Below, piece by piece: positions 1 through 6,569 of a stretch of DNA of 7,601 bases (the first letter of the stretch is position 1; each line of letters opens with the position of its first letter). The notes under the pieces were generated by a model. The model was not told where the DNA came from. It made no database searches and saw only the letters and a list, made by a program, of their open reading frames with translations. This stretch comes from an uncultured Clostridia bacterium (lineage in GTDB: Bacteria; Bacillota; Clostridia; Lachnospirales; Anaerotignaceae). The stretch lies in contig CAJUKL010000072.1 in NCBI GenBank assembly GCA_910587195.1, positions 1 through 7,601 of the forward strand, read 5' to 3'. Both the position numbers and the translations under genes were made by a program.

Positions 1-3000
1 GAGTTTCTTCTTTTGGTTCTTCAGGAGTCACTGGAGTTTCTTCTTTTGGTTCTTCAGGAACAACTGTTACTTTTGGCTCTACAAAGGTAATTTCAAAGTC
101 TTTGGTATAGACCTCACCATTTGGCTGACCATTTACAACAACTGCTGTCATAATAACGCTGCCAGCTCTGTCCATGCGTACCGTATGGTCGTCTGGTGTT
201 TCTGCAAAACCTCTGCCGACTATCCAATCAATTTCAAAATCGCCGGTTGCTTCCATGTTTGCTTGGCTTAAATCAAAATTCTTACCTACTTCTCCTTCCA
301 ATGTTGGTAAGGTGATATCTATTACATAAGGTTTTTCCGGCTGCACCGCTGGAATAGCTGGCGCACGACGAACAGAGTTTTTTGCTGTCATGGTTGTTGC
401 TGGTTCTATTTCGTCACTTTGTGTTGGTGTTGCCGTTTCCTCTGGTTGTGGTTCGTCATTTTGTGACGCTGATACAGATTTTACTTTTACAGTCCTTGTT
501 ACTTCTATATTGTCTACTGTTGCTTTTAATGTGGCTGTACCTACTGCTATTGGTGTTAATGTAAATTTAATAAGTTTAGGGTTATCATTATTACTTATTT
601 TAGCTACAGTAAATATATTGGTATTGCTACTTTCTAATGCTATATTTGGTGTCTTAGCATCATTCTCATCACTCATTGGAAATACGCTTGCACCCACTAT
701 GAAGTTTTCTGTTAATTCAATTGTTTCATCTGAATGAATTTGAACAGGTGTATTATTTTGAGCATTGGCTATATCAATAGTTATTGCAGTGCCTACAATA
801 TACATTTTTACAGTTTTTGCTGAATTAGGAACTATTGTGCCATTTTTCTTAATTTGAGCTTTTACTGTTAATGGTACTTCTTGTGTTGACTGGTCTTTAA
901 TTCTGATTGTTGCTTCTTTATTGTTATTTTCATTTGGAGTAATCTCTGCAAGGCTATTTATGTTATTTCCCTCAAGTGACCAATCAATACTTTCACCTTC
1001 TTTTAAATCAGCTGTTGCTTTAAATGTGTCATCTTTCTCTGCACAATCTTTCTTGTGAAGGGGATCATCAATTGTAACTTCTGTTACTTTTGTTGATAAT
1101 TGTGCATTTGGATCTGCTGTTACAGTAATTTTAGTTTCAGAAGAAACAAAATCTTCAGTTGTACCTTCAACTTTTGCTTGTACTGTCAATTCTGTAGCTT
1201 GTGGCTTTTGAGATTTAATTTTTAAGGTTGTAGAATTTTCTGTTGTACTTTCTGGAATTTCAACAATTGTTGATTTTTGTGTACCTTCTAGTACCTGCCA
1301 TTGTATTTTTGTTTTGTTTGTTGCAAAGCCTAATACATCAGCAGCAACAGTAAATTCATCATTTACTTGAGCACTGTTTACTTGAGCATTTGTAGATTGT
1401 TTTGAAGAAACTACAACACCTGTTACTTTTGCTTTTACATTAAATTTTCGTTCTACTGCTGTTTGTTCTCCCTCTATCTGTGCTTTTACAGTAAGAGTTT
1501 TTTCTGTTTCCTGTTCTGCAACTGCTAATGTAACACTTTTTCCAGTTGCTTCTTTTGTAATATTACCAGTTGCAGGTTTAAAACCTGTACCTGCATTTTC
1601 AGCTTCTATTATACTCCATTTAATGGTTTTATCATCCAAATTTTCACCTTGTGCTTCTAATGTCATAGTATTACCTACTATAATTAGCACATCACTATTG
1701 TCAGTTGAATTATTTGCCTTAATTCCTGTTACTTTGGATGATGGATTATTTCCACTACTGCTTTCTGTAACACTAATTTCCTTACTAGCCGCATTTGCTT
1801 GGTCATCTTTTACCCATGCTTTTACAGTAATTTTATTTGTTGTTGACTCAGTCGCTGCAACATTCAAAGTAACTTTTTCACCTGTTGTAGCACTCAAGCT
1901 TGTGCCAGTAGAATTTCCAGAAATACTCCAGTTAATGGTTTTTCCACTCAAGTTAGAGCCTTTTGCTGTTAATTCTAAATTACCACCTTTTGCAACGCTA
2001 TTTGCTGCTGATTCAATGCTAGTTACTTTTCCTTTGTCTGGTGTTGGTGGGTCAGGGGTATCTGTATCACCGCCGCCACTACTAAATACAATAGTAAAGG
2101 TCTTTGTGAATGCTGTACCAATTTCTTTTCCATTTTCTATGGTTGCTGTCAAATGCACGGTGCCATCTTTTGATACAGTCAATGTTTTATCATCTGCAAT
2201 GATGCCACTGTCTGTTGTCCATTTTACAGTTTGATAAGAAGCAGTTGAAGGTACTACAATTGGATTTAAAGTTAACGGTGTTCCAGTTGTTCCAGTTGTT
2301 GGAATTCCCAAAATATTGGTTACTGCTACAAAAGTAGAAGCCTGGTCATCATTGACAATACCACTATCTTTGGAAATTGTTTTGTCTGTTTTAATGGTTT
2401 TAACGGTACCGGTTCCCCTTAATACTACATCAGATTTGGAATCTAAAGTATCAATACGGCTGCCACTTTCCATACGGAATGTAACATCTCTGTTAGCAGA
2501 TACTTCTACTTTATTAATTTTGCTGCGTCCCAAAATTCGAACGTCACAGTCATTGTAGATATTTAAGGTAGAAATCTCTGCATCCAGTTCTAATTCCTCA
2601 TCTAAAACTCTGTCTACTGTCACAGTATTGATTTTAATACCATTTTCCGCACGGATAATGGTTTCGCCTCTGACGCGAATGTCGCCAACTTCCGTACCAT
2701 CTTCAAATTCCAAAGCAACAGGTTCTTCACCATATCTGCTGTCAATATCTTTGTCACTGATAATGTCGCCTTGAATATCGCAATCACGGAAGATAACAGA
2801 GTTTTTACCACCACCATAAATATAAACATCTCCACGTACTTTGACATCTTCTATAATAACTTCCCCATCTTCGACATCTCTTGTAATGGTTAAGCGATTA
2901 TAAACTGTAGCATCGCTAAATTCTACACCGTCCGCTTCAATCGTAACATTATGGTATCTTTCTCCATCAGCATCATATCTTCTGTCTTCACGGTCAATCG

Positions 3001-4408
3001 TCAAGTCATCATAATCAGAGCCACTACTGCTGCTGGAAGAAGAATGACCTCCTTCCCCACTGGTATAAGAAGGTTTTTCTCCCTCACCTCTTGTTGTCAA
3101 ATTATCTGGTCTGATGCTAGAACGAACACCGCTGACATAGGTTGTCATATCCTCAATATCGCCTCTGCCAGAAATACGGATTCTGCCACGAATACTCATA
3201 TCTTCCACTTTTGCGCCACTTGTAAAAGTAACTTCACCATCTTTTGCATCAGAAGTAATTTCTAAAGTAGAAACATCTGCATTTTTATATAATTTTAAGT
3301 TTGCATCAGTATCTAATTCTAAATAACTTACTTCTGCATCAACAGTTGCTTCTGATAGGCTGTCATCTTCTACATAAACATTTTCGTAACCAGTGCCTTC
3401 AATTTTACCTTTTTCCAAAAAGGTTAAACTTTTAATCTTGGATTTACTATCCGAATTAAAAATAACATTACTTTTATCTAATTCTACATTATTAAAATCA
3501 CAAGATTGTACTCTGATGGTACTACCGCCCTGTACTTTTACAGTACCATTTACAGTAACATTCATCAGTGTTACGGTTTTCCCTTCTAAAGAATCAGATA
3601 TAATCAAATCACCACTAATAATACGATTGCGCAATGTATTTTCTTCCAAAGTATATTCCGAGTCAGTTGGTCTGGAACTGGAACTGGTGTTAGAATTCGT
3701 ATTTGTATTAAAGCTGGAACCCGGACTATTATTTACGCTTGTATCTGGGTTTGGATTTGTTGTTGTATTGGAAGAAGGTGCTTGTGGTGCTGCAAAAATA
3801 GCATTTTCCAATGCTGTAACGGCTTCTGCTCTTGTCATAGAAGTTTGTGGACGAAATGCGCCATTAGGAAAACCTTGCATAATTTTCACGCTGGATACAG
3901 CACCAACATAAGGTTTTGCCCAGTTAGAGATAGAATCATAATCTGTATAATTCATAGCTCTATTACTATCTTGCTGTAACTTTTTAATTTGTGACATCAT
4001 AACAGCTGCTTCTTGTCTTGTTACAGCTGCACCTGGGCGGAAAGTACCTACAGCATCTCCCCGAATATAACCAGCAAAAACGCCTTTTTGAATTTCGTTG
4101 TACGCCCAATAAGATGAATTGACATCACTAAAATTAATAGCTGCTGGCACATTGTAACCAAAGGCTTTATTTGCCAACGTTACAAATTCTGCACGACTGA
4201 TAGCATTATTTGGTCGAAACGTGCCATCAGGATAGCCTGTAATATAGCCGCTGGCAGTCCATTTATTGATGGTGCTTTCTGCCCAATGTCCATAGGTATC
4301 TGTTGCAGCAAGGGCAGTTTCTGCAGGTACCGCTGAAATGGTAACTGTGCCAGCAAAAAGTATCATAGCCATAAATGATGAAATATGTTTTCTTTTTGTC
4401 CTTTTCAT
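1..4408 (-). CDS. Large SLH-anchored cell-surface protein with beta-helix-like and Ig-like repeats (3' end outside window)
   Basis: I translated this frame codon by codon; it is open from the ATG at 4408 to the window edge, at least 1469 residues. Residues 1-34 are a signal peptide: basic start MKRTKRK, hydrophobic core, likely cleavage after Ala-Leu-Ala at 32-34. Three SLH domains follow (about 37-83, 91-146, 153-206), with motifs SRAE 71-74, TRQE 130-133 and TRAE 192-195 and the typical GYPDGTFRP pattern. In this family they bind pyruvylated secondary cell-wall polymer. An Asn/Ser/Thr linker (207-249) leads to short alternating beta-strand repeats (about 250-670) resembling parallel beta-helix segments of clostridial SLH proteins, interrupted by a Ser7 hinge (456-462). 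From about 690 come roughly seven Ig-like (BIG-type) domains separated by linkers (Gly/Asp/Pro-rich near 776-792, Pro/Glu-rich near 1310-1363). The visible end is a PEEPKEETPVT repeat. Only four Cys are seen. Ligand or adhesin function is unknown. Confidence 0.95.
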   Translation of the reverse strand, partial: MKRTKRKHISSFMAMILFAGTVTISAVPAETALAATDTYGHWAESTINKWTASGYITGYPDGTFRPNNAISRAEFVTLANKAFGYNVPAAINFSDVNSSYWAYNEIQKGVFAGYIRGDAVGTFRPGAAVTRQEAAVMMSQIKKLQQDSNRAMNYTDYDSISNWAKPYVGAVSSVKIMQGFPNGAFRPQTSMTRAEAVTALENAIFAAPQAPSSNTTTNPNPDTSVNNSPGSSFNTNTNSNTSSSSRPTDSEYTLEENTLRNRIISGDLIISDSLEGKTVTLMNVTVNGTVKVQGGSTIRVQSCDFNNVELDKSNVIFNSDSKSKIKSLTFLEKGKIEGTGYENVYVEDDSLSEATVDAEVSYLELDTDANLKLYKNADVSTLEITSDAKDGEVTFTSGAKVEDMSIRGRIRISGRGDIEDMTTYVSGVRSSIRPDNLTTRGEGEKPSYTSGEGGHSSSSSSSGSDYDDLTIDREDRRYDADGERYHNVTIEADGVEFSDATVYNRLTITRDVEDGEVIIEDVKVRGDVYIYGGGKNSVIFRDCDIQGDIISDKDIDSRYGEEPVALEFEDGTEVGDIRVRGETIIRAENGIKINTVTVDRVLDEELELDAEISTLNIYNDCDVRILGRSKINKVEVSANRDVTFRMESGSRIDTLDSKSDVVLRGTGTVKTIKTDKTISKDSGIVNDDQASTFVAVTNILGIPTTGTTGTPLTLNPIVVPSTASYQTVKWTTDSGIIADDKTLTVSKDGTVHLTATIENGKEIGTAFTKTFTIVFSSGGGDTDTPDPPTPDKGKVTSIESAANSVAKGGNLELTAKGSNLSGKTINWSISGNSTGTSLSATTGEKVTLNVAATESTTNKITVKAWVKDDQANAASKEISVTESSSGNNPSSKVTGIKANNSTDNSDVLIIVGNTMTLEAQGENLDDKTIKWSIIEAENAGTGFKPATGNITKEATGKSVTLAVAEQETEKTLTVKAQIEGEQTAVERKFNVKAKVTGVVVSSKQSTNAQVNSAQVNDEFTVAADVLGFATNKTKIQWQVLEGTQKSTIVEIPESTTENSTTLKIKSQKPQATELTVQAKVEGTTEDFVSSETKITVTADPNAQLSTKVTEVTIDDPLHKKDCAEKDDTFKATADLKEGESIDWSLEGNNINSLAEITPNENNNKEATIRIKDQSTQEVPLTVKAQIKKNGTIVPNSAKTVKMYIVGTAITIDIANAQNNTPVQIHSDETIELTENFIVGASVFPMSDENDAKTPNIALESSNTNIFTVAKISNNDNPKLIKFTLTPIAVGTATLKATVDNIEVTRTVKVKSVSASQNDEPQPEETATPTQSDEIEPATTMTAKNSVRRAPAIPAVQPEKPYVIDITLPTLEGEVGKNFDLSQANMEATGDFEIDWIVGRGFAETPDDHTVRMDRAGSVIMTAVVVNGQPNGEVYTKDFEITFVEPKVTVVPEEPKEETPVTPEEPKEET
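2..58 (-). repeat. 33-bp coding tandem repeat, Pro/Glu/Lys/Thr tail
   Basis: Two near-identical units with a 33-bp (11-codon) period encode PEEPKEETPVT at about residues 1451-1469 of the SLH protein. The second unit is cut by the window edge, so the copy number is unknown. Such charged, proline-rich tracts usually act as extended spacers in Gram-positive surface proteins. Here the tract lies at the end distal to the SLH anchor, so it either leads to a further domain or forms the protein's C-terminal tail. Confidence 0.85.
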
Positions 4409-4417
4409 AAGTAATAA

Positions 4418-4426
4418 CCCCCTTTT
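4418..4426 (-). promoter_or_regulatory. Ribosome binding site of the SLH gene
   Basis: On the minus strand AAAAGGGGG ends nine bases before the ATG at 4408. It matches the anti-Shine-Dalgarno well and supports this ATG over the in-frame Met codons at residues 13 and 15, which would cut away the basic n-region of the signal peptide. Confidence 0.8.
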
Positions 4427-4501
4427 CACTTTAATTTATGCGATTGCTTTTTAGATAGTGCGATTGGAAAAAAATGTTTTGCACTACTTGTAGCTATCAA
4501 C

Positions 4502-4532
4502 GCGGTATAAAGACGAAAGGTCATTATACCGC
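4502..4532. promoter_or_regulatory. 31-bp interrupted palindrome (operator or mRNA hairpin) over a TATAAT box
   Basis: Outer arms GCGGTATAA (4502-4510) and TTATACCGC (4524-4532) are perfectly complementary. Inside an A-A mismatch, GAC (4512-4514) pairs with GTC (4520-4522), leaving the loop GAAAG. On the minus strand the left-hand arm in transcription order contains TATAAT (4528-4523), the best -10 candidate for the SLH gene, though no good -35 lies 16-18 bp upstream. If transcription starts here, the palindrome could be an operator. If it starts further upstream, it could fold in the leader RNA. A terminator is less likely because no T-run follows immediately on either strand. Confidence 0.5.
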
Positions 4533-4635
4533 ATTTTGAGCTATCATACTATTTTTTTTGTTGAAATGGACACAATACTTTAAGCTATTTACATGATAAG
4601 GATACAACAGTTAGGCAAAATTTACAACTGATTTT

Positions 4636-4691
4636 ACCTATTTGAAAGAAAAATGTAACAAACTACCTTTCTTGAAAGAAATGTAACAAAG
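4636..4691. repeat. Short imperfect direct duplication at the left edge of the repeat array
   Basis: The segment from 4636 to about 4662 (acctatttgaaagaa... then atgtaacaaa) is repeated imperfectly from 4665 to 4690 (acctttcttgaaagaa then atgtaacaaa), offset by 28-29 bases. The second copy is also the beginning of the leftmost 171-bp repeat unit. It looks like a degenerate fragment of the element's hairpin 1 region. Confidence 0.55.
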
Positions 4692-4748
4692 AACTTTTGT
4701 GAAAAACTGGCGTTTTGCAGTTGTGTGGGGAAGTTGAACAGTTGTTGT
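4667..4748. repeat. Leftmost partial copy of the 171-bp element (hairpin half)
   Basis: This segment aligns with the hairpin-bearing half of the full units: the ctttcttgaaagaaa palindrome core, then caaagaactttt, then the second stem. That stem is gaaaaac (4701-4707), loop tggc, gttttgc (4712-4718), with one mismatch. It ends in gaacagttgttgt, like the last full unit. It is more diverged than the internal units, as expected for the outer copy of a tandem array. Confidence 0.75.
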
Positions 4749-4919
4749 AGTTGAACGAGAACGGAGCACCAGAGGTTAAAATTTAGAATCTGTTGGGTGT
4801 GCGGAAGGTAAAGTTTTTGGTCAAGCTTTTTTCCCTTACTTTCTTGAAAGAAAGTAAGCAAAGAACTTTTATGCAAAACTTCGTTTTGCTGCCGTGTGTT
4901 GGGATTAAATGGTTATTGT
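4749..4919. repeat. 171-bp tandem repeat, unit A
   Basis: First full unit. By eye it differs from unit B at one base only (g at 4753, a at the matching 4924). It contains acgagaacggagcaccagag, a conserved middle stretch, then hairpin 1 (arms cttactttct and agaaagtaag, loop tgaa, 4835-4858) and hairpin 2 (arms gcaaaac and gttttgc, loop ttc, 4873-4889). The near identity implies very recent duplication. There is no protein-coding capacity that I trust. Confidence 0.9.
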
Positions 4920-5090
4920 AGTTAAACGAGAACGGAGCACCAGAGGTTAAAATTTAGAATCTGTTGGGTGTGCGGAAGGTAAAGTTTTTGGTCAAGCTTT
5001 TTTCCCTTACTTTCTTGAAAGAAAGTAAGCAAAGAACTTTTATGCAAAACTTCGTTTTGCTGCCGTGTGTTGGGATTAAATGGTTATTGT
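4920..5090. repeat. 171-bp tandem repeat, unit B
   Basis: Second full unit, almost identical to unit A over its whole length. Hairpin 1 lies at 5006-5029 and hairpin 2 at 5044-5060. The period is exactly 171 bp relative to A and to the beginning of C. The unit abuts its neighbours with no spacer. Confidence 0.9.
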
Positions 5091-5262
5091 AGTTAAACGA
5101 GAACGGAGCACCAGAGGTTAAAATTTAGAATCTGTTGGGTGTGCGGAAGGTAAAGTTTTTGGTCAAGCTTTTTTCCCTTACTTTCTTGAAAGAAAGTAAG
5201 CAAAGAACTTTTGTGCAAAACTAGTGTTTTGCTGCTGTATGTTGAACTTGAACAGTTGTTGT
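5091..5262. repeat. 171-bp tandem repeat, unit C
   Basis: Third full unit, identical to B for about its first 120 bases and diverged over its last 50. Hairpin 1 is unchanged (5177-5200). Hairpin 2 (5215-5232) keeps both arms, gcaaaac and gttttgc, but its loop is tagt instead of ttc, which makes the unit one base longer. Its tail, gaacagttgttgt, resembles the leftmost partial copy rather than A or B. This pattern fits an array whose interior was amplified by unequal exchange. Confidence 0.88.
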
Positions 5263-5290
5263 AAATGAACGACAAGCACCATTGGAAAAA
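5263..5290. repeat. Degenerate remnant of the next 171-bp unit
   Basis: The bases aaatgaacgacaagcacca after unit C align imperfectly with agttgaacgagaacggagcacc at the beginning of the full units, with a small deletion. Similarity then fades into a purine-rich AT stretch. This marks the right end of the array. Confidence 0.5.
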
Positions 5291-5328
5291 GAAAAAAATT
5301 AGCTTTGTTTGACGGAAAATAAACAAAA

Positions 5329-5392
5329 TTTACAAAGGAACATAAACTATAAGTAAGTGGAAAAAGTTTTTTTGTTGTGTTCCTTTTGTAAA
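5329..5392. terminator. Long inverted repeat, possible bidirectional terminator
   Basis: Left arm tttacaaaggaaca (5329-5342) pairs with right arm tgttccttttgtaaa (5378-5392), with one bulged base. The loop is about 35 bases, long for an intrinsic terminator. T-rich DNA follows on both strands (aatttttcttttttc after 5394 on plus; a T-rich stretch past 5329 on minus). It lies between the repeat array and the FIST promoter, where it could insulate the operon from read-through. It could equally be chance structure in AT-rich DNA. Confidence 0.35.
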
Positions 5393-5420
5393 ATAATTTT
5401 TCTTTTTTCAAAAATTATGG

Positions 5421-5450
5421 TTGAAGTATCAGATGGTATTGAAGTATAAT
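5421..5450 (+). promoter_or_regulatory. Sigma-A-type promoter of the FIST-MCP operon
   Basis: A perfect -10 TATAAT at 5445-5450 is preceded, with an 18-bp spacer, by TTGAAG at 5421-5426, which matches four of six -35 consensus bases. The expected transcription start is near 5457, giving a leader of about 40 bases before the FIST ATG. The nonamer ttgaagtat occurs twice, at 5421-5429 and 5439-5447, exactly 18 bp apart; the second copy overlaps the -10. Confidence 0.65.
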
Positions 5451-5477
5451 AGAAAAGTAAGTCTATGTGTTAAAAAA

Positions 5478-5485
5478 GAGAGGAG
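5478..5485 (+). promoter_or_regulatory. Ribosome binding site of the FIST gene
   Basis: GAGAGGAG lies 12 bases before the ATG at 5498. This is slightly longer spacing than usual, but no alternative start codon in frame sits closer, and the encoded FIST N-terminus fits this ATG. Confidence 0.75.
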
Positions 5486-5497
5486 CGAAACATCACC

Positions 5498-6556
5498 ATG
5501 AAGCAATTTTTTGGAAATAATCACAGGGGTGATTTGAAGGAGGCGGTAAAAGGATTAAACAAAGCAGATTTTATTATGTTATTGTCTAATCAAGAACAAT
5601 TCGAATCCCATGTGAAACTATTACAACAACTTTATCCTCAAGTACCTAGTATGGGCTGTATCGGTATGAGTTATAACAGCAGGGATATAGAAGAAAAAGG
5701 CGTTGGCGTAATTGCTTTTTATGATGATATACAGGTAACTACCAATGTGTTAGAGGAAGCATCTAAAATGCCTGTAAAATATATTCAGCGTTTACAAGGG
5801 GACATCAAAAAGATAAGTGCAAATCAGGAAAATACGATATGTATTGATTTTTGCAGCGGAAATGATGCTTGTGTATTAACCACAATGTATACTGTTTTAA
5901 AGCCTTTAGGCATTTCTTTAATGGGCGGAACAGGTGACGCTGGCAAAATATCTGTAAATGGCAGAATCTATGAAGATGCAGTAGCTTATGCACTGGTCAA
6001 AAATAACAAAGGAAAGGTAAAAACCTATAAAGAAAATATTTATCGCAAAATGAAAAACTTTCGTTTTATTGCCTCTAAAACAGATAAGTCAAAATACATA
6101 ATTGGCGCATTAAATGGGCACCCGGCAAAAAAAGTATACCAAAGTATTTTACATGTAACGGACAAGGAAATTTTAACACGAACTTTTAAAAATCCTTTTG
6201 GGAGAGTTACAGGAGATGAAGTTTATATTGTTTCTATCAAGGATGTGCAAGGAGATTCTTTAGTCTGTTTTCGTCAAGTAAACGATTCTGATGTTCTTGT
6301 ATTATTAGAATTAAGAGATTACAAAGAGATTACAAAAGAAACCATTGAGAAAATAAAAAAAGATTTTGCAAAGCCATCTGCAATATTTTCTGTTAATTGT
6401 CTATTTCGTTATAAATTATTTAATAACAATAATTATATGAGGCAATACTTAAATGAAATGGGAACACTAGGCAGTTATACTGGTTTCGTTGGTTATGGAG
6501 AGCATTATAACAATCAATTTGTAAATCAGTCCATGTCTTGTGTAGTATTCGAATAG
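5498..6556 (+). CDS. FIST domain sensory protein (FIST_N plus FIST_C)
   Basis: A 352-residue cytoplasmic protein without signal peptide or membrane segment. The order fits FIST_N (about 15-190) then FIST_C (about 200-352). FIST_N hallmarks are SMGCIGMSY near 51-59, the glycine-rich GGTGDAGK at 143-150 and the following NGRIYEDAVAYAL. FIST_C hallmarks are ALNGHPAKKVYQ (204-215), NPFGR (232-236), SVNCLFRYKLF (298-308) and the closing GYGEHYNNQFVNQSMS (332-347), which matches the family's terminal NQ(T/S)M pattern. FIST is a predicted small-ligand sensing domain often encoded beside chemotaxis receptors; the ligand here is unknown. It is the first gene of an operon with its own promoter. Its stop codon overlaps the Shine-Dalgarno site of the downstream MCP gene, so the two products are probably made together and act as one sensory unit. 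No enzymatic motif is seen. Confidence 0.9.
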   Translation: MKQFFGNNHRGDLKEAVKGLNKADFIMLLSNQEQFESHVKLLQQLYPQVPSMGCIGMSYNSRDIEEKGVGVIAFYDDIQVTTNVLEEASKMPVKYIQRLQGDIKKISANQENTICIDFCSGNDACVLTTMYTVLKPLGISLMGGTGDAGKISVNGRIYEDAVAYALVKNNKGKVKTYKENIYRKMKNFRFIASKTDKSKYIIGALNGHPAKKVYQSILHVTDKEILTRTFKNPFGRVTGDEVYIVSIKDVQGDSLVCFRQVNDSDVLVLLELRDYKEITKETIEKIKKDFAKPSAIFSVNCLFRYKLFNNNNYMRQYLNEMGTLGSYTGFVGYGEHYNNQFVNQSMSCVVFE

Positions 6557-6560
6557 GAGG
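6554..6560 (+). promoter_or_regulatory. MCP ribosome binding site overlapping the FIST stop codon
   Basis: TAGGAGG includes the FIST stop TAG (6554-6556) and ends nine bases before the MCP ATG at 6570. A strong site placed on the upstream stop codon is the usual arrangement for translational coupling. Confidence 0.85.
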
Positions 6561-6569
6561 AAGCAAGTC

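Larger units (their letters stand above)
4409..4636 (-). other. Leader and upstream region of the SLH gene
   Basis: Noncoding stretch directly upstream of the SLH gene. It holds the ribosome site, the direct repeat tgcgattg at 4439-4446 and 4459-4466 (start-to-start 20 bp), the direct repeat agctatca at 4492-4499 and 4539-4546, and the palindrome at 4502-4532 lying between the agctatca copies. I see no convincing gene and no complete consensus minus-strand promoter. The best -10 hexamer is TATAAT at 4528-4523, inside the palindrome, with only a poor -35. From 4547 to 4636 I recognise nothing except a T8 run at 4552-4559. Confidence 0.6.

Noticed and set aside
390..737. Plus-strand open frames over the left part of the window (382-564, 390-737)
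   Set aside because: They are antisense to the continuous SLH-protein frame, encode low-complexity Leu/Val/Ser-rich sequence, have no ribosome site and match no family I recognise.
1623..2558. Plus-strand open frames of 203 and 80 codons (1623-2234, 2316-2558)
   Set aside because: They are antisense to the Ig-like domain region; their length follows from the codon bias of the opposite strand (few TTA, CTA and TCA complements).
2620..2847. Minus-strand open frame of 75 codons in another frame of the SLH gene
   Set aside because: It lies wholly within the SLH coding sequence in a different frame and has no ribosome site or recognisable product.
2951..3979. Plus-strand open frames over the beta-helix and SLH region (2951-3265, 3393-3911, 3782-3979)
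   Set aside because: They are antisense shadows of a frame with clear SLH motifs and signal peptide; translations are low complexity.
4552..4559. T8 run near the SLH palindrome as an intrinsic terminator of plus-strand transcription
   Set aside because: It lies about 20 bases beyond the palindrome arm instead of directly after it, and there is no plus-strand gene upstream to terminate.
4749..5262. Integron attC cassette array
   Set aside because: No attC core-site pattern (GTTRRRY with paired R and L boxes) and no small cassette genes between the units.
4637..5290. CRISPR array
   Set aside because: The whole 171-bp unit is repeated without unique spacers, and no cas gene is present.
4634..5411. 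Minus-strand open frames in the repeat array (4634-4876, 5093-5326, 5178-5411)
   Set aside because: These are translations of the 171-bp repeat. The period is a multiple of three, which keeps frames aligned, but a stop recurs at the unit junction in B and C, there is no ribosome site, and the bases show hairpin conservation instead of coding constraint.
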